A stretch of DNA of 64,000 nt from RGIG4097 sp937885645. Lineage in GTDB: Bacteria; Bacillota; Clostridia; Christensenellales; CAG-917. The notes beneath the pieces are model-generated. The model had not been told where the DNA came from, made no database searches, and was given only the letters and a program-made list of their open reading frames with translations. The stretch lies in NCBI GenBank assembly GCA_937885645.1, contig CALABJ010000028.1, forward strand, positions 5,270 to 69,269, read 5' to 3'. The position numbers were made by a program, and so were the translations under genes. Shown piece after piece: positions 16,764 through 24,633 of the stretch (position 1 is its first letter; the number at the start of each line of letters is the position of its first letter).

Positions 16764-16889
16764 AAAAAACGCGATATTGCGATGCATAGTGCGAAAGATA
16801 CGTTGAGAACAGACCGACGCGTACTTGCCGTACGTGAGGGTTGGGCTCGGCGTGTCTGACAAAACTAGGCGCGCAATAGCGCGTTTTTT
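16764..16889 (-). repeat. 126-bp dispersed element with 18-bp terminal inverted repeats
   Basis: The ends AAAAAACGCGATATTGCG (16764-16781) and its complement (16872-16889, one mismatch) enclose a structured core with CGTAC/GTACG arms and a conserved CTAGTTTTGTCA. On the minus strand it begins at the TAA stop of mnmM. A second copy, in the same orientation relative to its upstream gene, begins at 63930, 3 nt after the alpha-glucosidase stop. It is MITE-like in form and could act as a bidirectional terminator. Confidence 0.75.
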
Positions 16890-17437
16890 TAGTGCTTGAA
16901 GATGAAGACAGGTATAGGCGGTTCCTTCTTCCAATTATGAAAATAGGTGACTAGCACTTGATAACGGCTGTCGTCAAGGGTTTTCAGCCAAGGGATGAGG
17001 GCGTCTTTTTCTTCGTAGCCACTGTCTCCGCCATAGTAGATGCTGACACACATGACACCGCCACTCTTCAAGCAGTCGAGCCCTTTGAGGATTGCGGTTT
17101 TTGTGCTGTCAAAATGGGTGTAGATGCTGTGGTCGCCGTGAGGAAGATAGCCCAGGTTGAAGACTATGCTGTCCGCACTTTCCTTCTCTACGTATTCATC
17201 CATATTGGCATGGCTGTCAAGGACGAGGGTTGCGGTCTTGCCCTCTTTTTCAAGAAGTTCTTTTGTGGAATTGATTGCGCTTTCTTGTATGTCAAAAGCC
17301 ACCACCTTTCCCTCCTTTCCAACAAGGTCGCAAAGGAAAGAAGTGTCATAACCTCTGCCTGCGGTGGCATCAATTGCCACTCCGCCGAGGGGTGTATATT
17401 TTTTCAAAACTTCGTGGACGATATAGAGCGCGTTCAT
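16889..17437 (-). CDS. mnmM: tRNA (mnm5s2U34) methyltransferase, YtqB/MnmM family
   Basis: A 182-residue Rossmann-fold methyltransferase. The SAM motif is DATAGRGYDTSFL (about residues 23-35), followed by an acidic FDIQ. The family signature NLGYLPHGD (about residues 94-102) and a YYGGDSGYEEKD segment match YtqB, shown in B. subtilis to methylate nm5s2U34 at the tRNA wobble position. The start overlaps the stop of the upstream small membrane gene by four bases (ATGA). Its stop codon is fused to the end of the 126-bp inverted-repeat element. Function is inferred from the family. Confidence 0.85.
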   Translation of the reverse strand: MNALYIVHEVLKKYTPLGGVAIDATAGRGYDTSFLCDLVGKEGKVVAFDIQESAINSTKELLEKEGKTATLVLDSHANMDEYVEKESADSIVFNLGYLPHGDHSIYTHFDSTKTAILKGLDCLKSGGVMCVSIYYGGDSGYEEKDALIPWLKTLDDSRYQVLVTYFHNWKKEPPIPVFIFKH

Positions 17438-17730
17438 TTTTTGTCCTCTCCGATGGCGTTGACTTCACCAAGAACTTTGTTCAACTTTTTCAGTGCTCTC
17501 ACGTGCAGGACGATGACTGCTGAGGTGACACCGACACCCACTGCCAAAAGCACGGAGCCCAAGACATAGCCCCCTGTTGTGAGAAGATATATCCCTGCGC
17601 CACACATGGCAAGAGACACCGCAGTGAGCACTGCTGAAAGCCCCCATTGCTTTTTGATATTCTTCTTTATTTTGGTGATTGCTTGCTGTTTTCTTTCGGC
17701 AATATATTGTTCAAATTGCTTGTCGTCCAT
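17434..17730 (-). CDS. Small two-helix membrane protein
   Basis: A 98-residue protein with a charged N-terminus (rich in Gln, Lys and Arg to about residue 28), two hydrophobic helices (about 30-52 and 55-77) and a charged C-terminus. AAGGAA precedes the ATG at 17730. It is translationally coupled to mnmM by a 4-nt overlap. I do not recognise a named family; the shape is common in unannotated Bacillota genes. Confidence 0.7.
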   Translation of the reverse strand: MDDKQFEQYIAERKQQAITKIKKNIKKQWGLSAVLTAVSLAMCGAGIYLLTTGGYVLGSVLLAVGVGVTSAVIVLHVRALKKLNKVLGEVNAIGEDKK

Positions 17731-17772
17731 ATCATTTCCTTTTTGCGTTTGTTTTCTAAACGGAGGTTTTAT

Positions 17773-17886
17773 ATGGCAAAATCCGCTAGATTAAGTATGT
17801 TTTTTGTTGTTTTGTCAATAATCGCACTATGCGCACAGTCAATGATTCAATCCTCATCACCAAAGAAAGAATACACCGTCTTGTAG
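17773..17886 (+). CDS. Possible small hydrophobic ORF overlapping veg
   Basis: An ATG at 17773 follows a perfect GGAGG (six-base spacing) and opens 37 codons with one hydrophobic stretch (MFFVVLSIIALC). It overlaps the start of veg out of frame by 58 nt. It may be a leader peptide that couples translation into veg, whose own start has no ribosome site, or a chance ORF. Evidence is only the ribosome site and position. Confidence 0.35.
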   Translation: MAKSARLSMFFVVLSIIALCAQSMIQSSSPKKEYTVL

Positions 17887-18065
17887 GCGTGCCCCTCGTT
17901 GTGAAGGTGATGTCAGGGAGGGGAAAATCCTCTCTGTATCACGGTGAAGTGACGGCTGTTTTCCCTGCGGTGTTTTCAATCCGTACAGACTCTGGCGAGG
18001 TGAAAACCTTTTCATACAGCGACGTCCACAGTGGCAACGTGCTCTTTCTAAAACCCAAAGATTGA
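17829..18065 (+). CDS. veg: Veg family protein
   Basis: A 78-residue protein matching the Veg/DUF1021 family over its length: a short helix (ILITKERIHRLVG), then the small beta-barrel stretch VMSGRGKSSLYHGEVTAVFP, VFSIRTD and YSDVHSGNVLFL. In B. subtilis, Veg is a highly expressed small protein reported to promote biofilm formation. The ATG at 17829 gives the family length, but no ribosome site precedes it; an overlapping ORF with a strong site starts 56 nt earlier. Start and translation mechanism are therefore uncertain. Confidence 0.8.
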   Translation: MRTVNDSILITKERIHRLVGVPLVVKVMSGRGKSSLYHGEVTAVFPAVFSIRTDSGEVKTFSYSDVHSGNVLFLKPKD

Positions 18066-18088
18066 CCTTTGATTGCACTTTGTTATTC

Positions 18089-18114
18089 AAAAAGCCCGCC
18101 TATTTGACGGGCTT
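18089..18114. terminator. Bidirectional terminator between veg and the subtilase gene
   Basis: AAGCCCG and CGGGCTT arms with a 9-nt loop separate two convergent genes; A and T runs flank it. Confidence 0.75.
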
Positions 18115-18117
18115 CAT

Positions 18118-19959
18118 TTATGCTTTCTTTTGCTTTTTCAGGACAACTGCCATCAGCACCACTCCTATGATGAGAGCAACTGCAACACCTAGCACGCTTG
18201 CCCAAACTTCAGTTTTGAAGAAGGCGGATTTCACTGTCAAGGTGTAGGCGTTTTCCACTTGACGATAGTCACCATATTGAGCGGTGATGACATATTCACC
18301 ACTCTTTGTAGGTGCAAAGTCAAAGGTGTCACCTGTTGACACTTGCTCGCCGTTGACAAACCACTTGATGTCCTTTTCAGGGTCAACTCCTTCCATATTT
18401 GAAAGGCTGAACGTGACGCTGTCACCAGTGAAGATTGTGCCTGCCTTTTCACCCATATCACGGCCTTCAATATGTGAAGGTGTCACTTGGACGTGGCCTG
18501 CCACTGAGTCGTAGGAAACGTACTTGACCAAGAATTTTATTGAAGCACTGAAAGAGGTGCTGTCATTTGTGTAGGTGGCTGTGAGGCGGTATGTGCCCTT
18601 TCTGTCGGGAGTGTAGCCGATTGACTTGCCCATGCCGATTTCTTCACTTTCTCCGTCATATTCCTCAAACTCCCCTGTTTCCTTGCCGTCTTTGTCGAGG
18701 ACAGGTTTTGACAAGATTTCAGTCAAAGTCCAAACCACCTTGTTTGCAAGGGCTGGATTGGTTGATCCAAAGGGTGCAAGGTCGGCGGTGAAGGTGATGG
18801 TGCCGTGTTGTCCACGATAGATTGTTGCGTCCGCGGACAACTCTTTGTCGTTGGTCATGGTGATTCCAGTAGGTTCAAGATAGGTGTCGGTGATAGGGTC
18901 GTTGACACTGGCGTAGCCCTCAAACTTAGGGAGGCTGTATCCGTTGTATTGGATTTCGCTCTTGGTTGAAGAGGTGAGGACATGTCTTGCAATGACCGTT
19001 GAAGAGGTTGCGCCTCCTGTTGTTTGCTCACGGAGGGTGACCACTGCGCTGACAACGGACACAAAGGCGGTTGCCATACTTGTGCCTGTTGAAGTGGTGT
19101 AGGAATCACTTGCACCCTTTGCAACGTAAATGCCGTCTGCAGGGGCAGTGACGTCATAGTCGCCGTAGTTGCTGTCCGTCTTGACACCGTTTTTGTCATA
19201 GCCCATGACGGAAAGCACACCGTCAAGTGATGCAGGATAACCCGCCTTTGATGAGGACACGTAGTTGTCGTTGCCTGCTGCTGAAACAATGACCATATCG
19301 CTTGAGGCGTTGAGGAAGAGTTGTTGATGCTTTTCGTAGTCCTTTGCAACGTAGCCACAAAGTGCAAGGTTGAGGACATCAATGCCCAAAGTGTCTTGGG
19401 TGTCCATGGCGTACTTTATGCCGTTTGCCACAGACGCATCGGGGAAAGCGGTTGTGTCGTCACGAGATGCCTTGATGGGATAAATCTTGATATAATCGCT
19501 GAGCCCCAACTCGTGTATCATCATTGCCATTATGCTGGCAACTGCAGTGCCGTGGCTGTTGGTGGTTTTGTCAACGACGTTGGCGATTTCATCTGCGGTG
19601 GGGTTTTTGACACCTGCAACACCGCTTCCAACAAAGGCGTTGTAGCCCTGCTCTTTTCCGTCCACCTTATAGAGGGTGTTTGTCTTTTGGAAAACTTCGT
19701 GGGCAAAGTTGACACCTGTGTCGATGACACCGATGACAACAGGATTGTTTTTGTCTGCACCTTGAATCCACTTTGACACGGATTCCTTCATGGCAGAGAT
19801 ATTCAAGTGGTTTTCACCATAATACCAAAACACGTCAGCATTGTCTGAAGATACACTGCCGTATTGGGTTGCCATTGCCACGCCAGTGGGCAAAAGTGCA
19901 GTGACGAGGACTGCAAGGACAAGGGCCATGGTGAGGATAAATTTGAGATTTCTTTTCAT
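18118..19959 (-). CDS. Membrane-anchored subtilisin-like serine protease (S8)
   Basis: A 613-residue secreted protease. Residues 1-30 are a typical signal peptide ending VAMA. The subtilase domain shows Asp80 (VIDTGVNF), His136 (NSHGTAVAS), oxyanion Asn230 (SAAGND) and Ser293 (TSTGTSMATAF). After it come Ig/PKD-like beta regions (about residues 370-570) and a C-terminal membrane helix followed by KKQKKA, so it is anchored with the protease outside. No LPXTG is seen. The ATG at 19959 is chosen for the signal peptide; it has no good ribosome site, and a GTG at 20016 is possible. The target is unknown. Confidence 0.9.
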   Translation of the reverse strand: MKRNLKFILTMALVLAVLVTALLPTGVAMATQYGSVSSDNADVFWYYGENHLNISAMKESVSKWIQGADKNNPVVIGVIDTGVNFAHEVFQKTNTLYKVDGKEQGYNAFVGSGVAGVKNPTADEIANVVDKTTNSHGTAVASIMAMMIHELGLSDYIKIYPIKASRDDTTAFPDASVANGIKYAMDTQDTLGIDVLNLALCGYVAKDYEKHQQLFLNASSDMVIVSAAGNDNYVSSSKAGYPASLDGVLSVMGYDKNGVKTDSNYGDYDVTAPADGIYVAKGASDSYTTSTGTSMATAFVSVVSAVVTLREQTTGGATSSTVIARHVLTSSTKSEIQYNGYSLPKFEGYASVNDPITDTYLEPTGITMTNDKELSADATIYRGQHGTITFTADLAPFGSTNPALANKVVWTLTEILSKPVLDKDGKETGEFEEYDGESEEIGMGKSIGYTPDRKGTYRLTATYTNDSTSFSASIKFLVKYVSYDSVAGHVQVTPSHIEGRDMGEKAGTIFTGDSVTFSLSNMEGVDPEKDIKWFVNGEQVSTGDTFDFAPTKSGEYVITAQYGDYRQVENAYTLTVKSAFFKTEVWASVLGVAVALIIGVVLMAVVLKKQKKA

Positions 19960-20042
19960 AACTGATTTGATATGTTTCCGTGTGTATGTCTTTCTATCGC
20001 AATCACGGACAAACACTTTTGCATTTTTTCGTTGACTACTCT

Positions 20043-21491
20043 TTATTCGGCGACAACTCTGTCAAGATAGTCCATTGAGAATTGGAGTCTGCGTAGGCTT
20101 TCTTCCTTGCCAAGGACCACTGCCATTTCCACTGCGCCACCGGGGGTTGAGGGTTGACCGGTCAGTGCCACGCGGACGCTGAACATAACTTGACCGCCCT
20201 TCATTCCGTTTGCCTCGGCAGATGATTTCATGGCTTCTTTTATGGCATCTTCTGTCCAGTCATCAAGACCTGCAAGTGCATCAAACGCAACTTTAAGTGC
20301 ACGTTTTGCAACGTTAAAGTCCACTTTCATCTTTTGATGTACATACATATTGACGTCGTATTCATCAAAGTCAACAAGGAAGTCTATCTTTTCAGGAATG
20401 TCTGAAAGGACGTCAACACGGGTTTGCATAAGACGACTGATTTCGTAGTCATTGAACTTTCCGCCTGCCTTGCTCTTGAGGATATAAGGCAGTGAGACTT
20501 TGTAGAATTCATCAGGTGTCATAGCCTTCAAATATTCGCCATTGAGCCAGCGCATCTTTGCTTCGTCAAAGATTGCAGGACTCTTTGAAATGCCGTCCAC
20601 GTCAAACTCTTCGATCATTTCTTCAATGGTCATTTTCTCCTTGTTGGTCTTAGGACACCAGCCAAGAAGTGCGATATAGTTGACGATTGCTTCAGGCAAA
20701 TATCCTTTTGCCACAAAGTCCTCAAAGTTGGCGTCACCATATCTCTTTGACAGCTTGCGTTGTGCGTCTTTCATGATGGGTGACAAGTGAATGTATGTAG
20801 GTCTTTCCCAACCAAATGCATCGTACATAAGATTGTATTTGGGGGTTGATGAAAGATACTCCACACCTCTCATAACGTGGGTGATGCCCATAAGATGGTC
20901 ATCAACGACGTTGGCAAAGTTGTAGGTGGGGAGGCCGTCACTCTTGAGAAGGACACCGTCTTCAATGTCTGCGCTTGCCACTGCGATTTCACCAAAAACA
21001 AGGTCGGTGTATGACGACACAACGCCTTCGGGCACCTTTTGTCTTATTACGTAAGGCTCGCCTGCTGCAACTCTTGCCTTTGCTTCTTCAAGAGGGATAT
21101 TACGGCAATGTTTGTCGTAGGTGTGAAGACCGTTTTCGTCAACGATTGATTGGAGACGCTCCTTATCGCAGAAGCAGTAATATGCTCCGCCAAGTTCCAC
21201 AAGTTTTTCGGCGTATTCCTTGTAAAGTCCCATACGCTCGGTTTGGACGTAAGGGCCGTATCCGCCGTCTTTGTCAGGACCTTCATCGTAGTCCATACCG
21301 GCAATGTTCAGTGTGCGATAAATTGCTTCAACTGCACCTTCAACCTTTCTTTCTTGGTCGGTGTCTTCAATGCGAAGGATAAAAGTGCCTTTATGTTTTC
21401 TTGCATAAAGGTAGGTGTAAAGACCTGTGCGAAGGTTGCCGATGTGCATAAAGCCCGTAGGTGAGGGGGCAAATCTTGTTCTAACTGTCAT
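20043..21491 (-). CDS. gltX: Glutamyl-tRNA synthetase
   Basis: A 482-residue class I synthetase. The HIGH-type motif is HIGN within APSPTGFMHIGNLRTGLY (residues 8-25), and the KMSKS-type motif is KLSKR. The start at 21491 begins MTVRTRF behind GGATA; a longer frame lacks support. Whether it also charges tRNA-Gln cannot be told from this window, as no gatCAB is present. It is the last gene of a unit with the unknown gene at 22182-22607 and radC; the gap to radC is 10 nt. Confidence 0.96.
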   Translation of the reverse strand: MTVRTRFAPSPTGFMHIGNLRTGLYTYLYARKHKGTFILRIEDTDQERKVEGAVEAIYRTLNIAGMDYDEGPDKDGGYGPYVQTERMGLYKEYAEKLVELGGAYYCFCDKERLQSIVDENGLHTYDKHCRNIPLEEAKARVAAGEPYVIRQKVPEGVVSSYTDLVFGEIAVASADIEDGVLLKSDGLPTYNFANVVDDHLMGITHVMRGVEYLSSTPKYNLMYDAFGWERPTYIHLSPIMKDAQRKLSKRYGDANFEDFVAKGYLPEAIVNYIALLGWCPKTNKEKMTIEEMIEEFDVDGISKSPAIFDEAKMRWLNGEYLKAMTPDEFYKVSLPYILKSKAGGKFNDYEISRLMQTRVDVLSDIPEKIDFLVDFDEYDVNMYVHQKMKVDFNVAKRALKVAFDALAGLDDWTEDAIKEAMKSSAEANGMKGGQVMFSVRVALTGQPSTPGGAVEMAVVLGKEESLRRLQFSMDYLDRVVAE

Positions 21492-21501
21492 AATGTATCC
21501 T

Positions 21502-22182
21502 TTATTTTTGAGGAATAAGTCCGTTTTCCTCAAATGAATAGTATTTTCTGTCGCTAAAAATGAAATGGTCTTGAAGGGTGACGGATATGTTTTTCAGCAT
21601 ATCTCTTATCTTCAAGGTGAGGGCGAGGTCGTCAGCGGAGGGTGACAAATCGCCACTGGGGTGGTTGTGGGCAAGGAGTATGCCACAAGCACCGGTGCGG
21701 AGTGCGAAATCTGCAATCTCTCTAACTGGCACACTGACTGCAACGCCGTCACCGCTTGCCAACTTCTCCATGCGGATAAAGTTGTCCTTGGCGTCAACTG
21801 CCACCATATACACTTGCTCAATTTCCTTGCCGAAAAGTTTGGCTTTCATAAAATCTCTTGCCACACCTCTGCCTGCAAGGCTTATCTTTTCCTTTGCTCT
21901 ATCGTTGGAATAAACACGAAGGACGTCGGGAAGTGAATTCAAAAAAATCGCTGCGTTTTTGGTCATACCCTTCACTGCCATAAGTCTATCCACGTCAGTG
22001 CTGAGCACGTCCGCAAAAGAGCCAAAGGTGTTGATGAGCTCGTGGGCTATGGCGTTTGTGTCCTTGCGAGGAATAAATGCAAAAAGCAAAAACTCCAAAA
22101 TCTCGTGAGGTTGGAGTGATTCAATCCCTGCGGAAACAATCTTTTCGCGCAGTCTATCTCTGTGTCCGTCGTGCACTGCCAT
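21502..22182 (-). CDS. radC: RadC family JAB-domain protein
   Basis: A 226-residue protein of the RadC/DUF2466 family. Helix-hairpin-helix-like motifs occupy about residues 1-90. The C-terminal JAB/MPN metalloprotease-like domain has the zinc motif HNHPSGDLSPSADD. The family is widespread; its early link to DNA repair is doubted and its true role is unresolved. The start ATG overlaps the TGA stop of the upstream gene (TGATG), so translation is coupled. Confidence 0.92.
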   Translation of the reverse strand: MAVHDGHRDRLREKIVSAGIESLQPHEILEFLLFAFIPRKDTNAIAHELINTFGSFADVLSTDVDRLMAVKGMTKNAAIFLNSLPDVLRVYSNDRAKEKISLAGRGVARDFMKAKLFGKEIEQVYMVAVDAKDNFIRMEKLASGDGVAVSVPVREIADFALRTGACGILLAHNHPSGDLSPSADDLALTLKIRDMLKNISVTLQDHFIFSDRKYYSFEENGLIPQK

Positions 22183-22607
22183 CACTTTTTGGTCAATTCC
22201 GCATAGTCGTTGAAGATGGTCATATCATTTCTGACAAGACGTACCAAAACGCGGATTGCGTCATCACTATCGATGAAGCCGTAGGTCTTTCCAATTATCT
22301 TCCAAAGGGCATAGCAGTTGAGGAAGTCATACCAAAAATATGCTTCGTCTTGAAGTTGGAAGATTTCAAGGAAGTTGAAAGACTCATATTTGCCGCTGTG
22401 CTTCAAGATTTCAATGAGGGTGTTCACTTCTTCGTTGTTGTCATATCTCTCATGGATGAATTTGAGCATATACTTTTTGACGTCTTTTGAAAAAGTGACC
22501 ACACCTTGTTGCGCGTTGGCAATATCTTTCATGATAGGTGCGATATCGGGGTCCTTTGCATACTTTTGCAGGACCTTTTGACAAGGGAAAGAAAATGCTG
22601 TTGTCAT
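22182..22607 (-). CDS. Hypothetical soluble protein, likely leaderless
   Basis: A 141-residue protein, predicted mostly helical and rich in aromatic and acidic residues, without membrane segments. I do not recognise the family. It is the first gene of the unit with radC and gltX. Its consensus promoter ends 8 nt before the ATG, so the transcript probably starts at or next to the start codon. The gene overlaps radC by one base. Confidence 0.7.
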   Translation of the reverse strand: MTTAFSFPCQKVLQKYAKDPDIAPIMKDIANAQQGVVTFSKDVKKYMLKFIHERYDNNEEVNTLIEILKHSGKYESFNFLEIFQLQDEAYFWYDFLNCYALWKIIGKTYGFIDSDDAIRVLVRLVRNDMTIFNDYAELTKK

Positions 22608-22615
22608 AATAAAAT

Positions 22616-22644
22616 ATTATATATTAAAAAGCGTTTTATTGCAA
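22616..22644 (-). promoter_or_regulatory. SigA-type promoter directly abutting the start at 22607
   Basis: On the minus strand TTGCAA (22644-22639), 17 bp and TATAAT (22621-22616); only 8 nt separate the -10 box from the ATG, predicting a leaderless mRNA. Confidence 0.8.
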
Positions 22645-22650
22645 TATAAA

Positions 22651-22670
22651 AGTGCGTGTGTCCACGCACT
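22651..22670 (-). terminator. Terminator of the glycogen operon
   Basis: AGTGCGTG, a 4-nt loop and CACGCACT, followed on the minus strand by TTTTATATT. It lies about 80 nt after the GH13 stop and just upstream of the next promoter. Confidence 0.75.
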
Positions 22671-22675
22671 CGTCA

Positions 22676-22695
22676 AAAATTTGTATACAAATTTT
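22676..22695. other. 20-bp perfect palindrome
   Basis: AAAATTTGTATACAAATTTT reads identically on both strands. It lies between the glycogen operon terminator and its last stop codon. It could be a repressor site for the adjacent promoter or part of the terminator region. Confidence 0.4.
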
Positions 22696-22752
22696 CAGCC
22701 CCAACCAAATCCACCCGTTTAGAATATCGGTTTTGATGTTTGGTTTTTGAGG

Positions 22753-24498
22753 TTAGATTTTGAAGACTTCCTCTCCATTTACTGTGAGAATTGCACTTTG
22801 GTGAGTTGCTGAAAGGCGAAGTTCGCCCTTTTCACACCTTCTCACAATGGTGAATCCGTTGTCAGTGACATCTTCAAAAGTGGTTTCACCAAGGAAGAAA
22901 TCGGCATACTTTCTGCGGATTTCACCAAGGGTTTGATAGTGGCGGACAAGGTCAAGGTCCTCTCTGCCCCAAGGATAAGTGCCTCGGTTGAGAGGGTCTT
23001 CATAACCGTAAGCACCGGCTTCGTCACCATAATATAGACAGGGCATACCGGGGAGAATATATTGAAGTGTTGACGCCACTTTCAACCTGCTCTTTGCTTT
23101 GTTATAAAGTTCTCCTTCAAGGACCGCCACTGCTCTTTCTTCCTTTTTGTAGGGCGCGGGCACACCTGCAAGGACGGTGAGGATACGAGTGGTGTCGTGT
23201 GAGCCGACGAGGTTCATATTGACGTCAAGGCTTTCCTTAGGATAGTTTTCAAGGATACGGGTGATTCGGCCGACAAAATCGTAAGTTTTGCCACCAAGCA
23301 CAAAGGAGATGATGCTGTCCTTGAAAGGATAGTTCATCACGCCGTCAAGTTGCTCACCCATAAAGTACGGGCGCCACTGACTGTACGCCACCTTTGTTGA
23401 CGCGTCCTCCCACACTTCGCCTATGATTGAGCAATCGGGGTTGACGGATTTTATTTTCTTGCAAAGGTCGGTGGTGAAGTCAATAGGGAGCTCATCAACC
23501 ACGTCAAGACGCCAACCTTTAACACCCATCTTCGTCCACTTTTCAATGACGCCGTTTTCACCTAAGATGAGGTCACGATAGCCCTTTGCGGATTTGTTGA
23601 CAGTGGGCACAACCGTTGAGCCCCACCAGCAACCATACTTGTCGGGATACTGGTCAAAGTAATACCAATCGTAATAAGGTGACTCCTTGCTTTGATATGC
23701 GCCGAGAGAGTTGTACGTTCCTTTCTTGTTGAAGTAAATGCTGTCCGAGCCGGTGTGATTGAACACTCCGTCCAAGATGATGGATATGCCCTTTTCATCT
23801 GCCTTTTTGATGAGGGTTTTGAATTGCTCCTCGTCACCAAAAAGTTCATCTATTTCAAGATAGTCACCTGTGTCATAGCGGTGATTTGATGATGACTTGA
23901 AGATGGGGCAAAAATAAATCCAAGTGACGCCGAGAGATTTGAGATAATCAAGTTTTGAAATGACACCTTTCACGTTGCCACCATAGAAGTCGTTGGCTTG
24001 ATAGTCGGCGCCCTCTTTTGCAAAATCGGGACGATCATACCAGTTGGTGTGATAACGTCCACTCTTTAAGAAAGGACGGCTTTCACCCTTGCAAAATCTA
24101 TCTGGGAAGATTTGATAGATTACGCCTTGTTTTGCTTGAACAGGGGTTTTATAGTCCACTTTTGACACTGTCAACTGCCATTCGGGTAGCCAATCTCCTT
24201 TTATTGCAGTACCGTCTGTGTCCCGTCCAAAGAAGGCAAGAGTGCCGTCAGGAAGCACTCCTTCAAAGCGGTAGTGCCAGATGCCGTAAGTGTCGATGAC
24301 AAATTTTGCCTCGAAAAAATCCACATTTTCAGCGGTGTGAGAATATGGCAATTCAATGCGCTTTGACACTTCGTCCTTTCTCAAAACCACAAAAACGCGC
24401 TTCACGTTGAAGTGCTTTTCAAGGGGGAAAGTGATGGTGATTTCTTTGCCTGCCACCGCCCCGCCGTAGGGTTTTTTGTGGACGAGAGGATTGTACAT
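22753..24498 (-). CDS. GH13 alpha-amylase-family enzyme (neopullulanase/cyclomaltodextrinase-like)
   Basis: A 581-residue cytoplasmic glycosidase; no signal peptide is seen. An N-terminal beta domain (about residues 1-110) precedes the TIM barrel. The GH13 motifs are visible: DGVFNHTG, GWRLDVVDE (Asp nucleophile), IIGEVWED (Glu acid/base) and NLVGSHDTTR (third Asp). The arrangement, with an N-terminal domain and the GWRLDVVDE variant, fits subfamily GH13_20-type maltodextrin hydrolases. As the last gene of the glycogen operon it probably trims branched maltodextrins left by phosphorylase. The ATG at 24498 has only a weak ribosome site; an upstream extension is less likely. Confidence 0.88.
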   Translation of the reverse strand: MYNPLVHKKPYGGAVAGKEITITFPLEKHFNVKRVFVVLRKDEVSKRIELPYSHTAENVDFFEAKFVIDTYGIWHYRFEGVLPDGTLAFFGRDTDGTAIKGDWLPEWQLTVSKVDYKTPVQAKQGVIYQIFPDRFCKGESRPFLKSGRYHTNWYDRPDFAKEGADYQANDFYGGNVKGVISKLDYLKSLGVTWIYFCPIFKSSSNHRYDTGDYLEIDELFGDEEQFKTLIKKADEKGISIILDGVFNHTGSDSIYFNKKGTYNSLGAYQSKESPYYDWYYFDQYPDKYGCWWGSTVVPTVNKSAKGYRDLILGENGVIEKWTKMGVKGWRLDVVDELPIDFTTDLCKKIKSVNPDCSIIGEVWEDASTKVAYSQWRPYFMGEQLDGVMNYPFKDSIISFVLGGKTYDFVGRITRILENYPKESLDVNMNLVGSHDTTRILTVLAGVPAPYKKEERAVAVLEGELYNKAKSRLKVASTLQYILPGMPCLYYGDEAGAYGYEDPLNRGTYPWGREDLDLVRHYQTLGEIRRKYADFFLGETTFEDVTDNGFTIVRRCEKGELRLSATHQSAILTVNGEEVFKI

Positions 24499-24519
24499 TT
24501 TCTGTCTTTTTCGTGAGGG

Positions 24520-24546
24520 AAGCAAGCCCAAAAAGAGGCTTGCTTC
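24520..24546 (-). other. Intercistronic hairpin between glgP and the GH13 gene
   Basis: AAGCAAGCC and GGCTTGCTT form a 9-bp stem with an 8-nt loop. No T run follows, so it is probably an mRNA-stability or processing element that sets the level of the last gene. Confidence 0.5.
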
Positions 24547-24633
24547 ACTTGGTTTTTTGTTTGAAATATTGTGTTTGTTTGTTGCGTTTTTGAGGGGCAG
24601 AATTTTACGCTCCGCCCTCACGCGGTCAAGATT

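Noticed and set aside
20000..20042. T-box leader for gltX or cysS
   Set aside because: gltX is distal in an operon and no specifier-loop or antiterminator T-box sequence was seen upstream of either synthetase.
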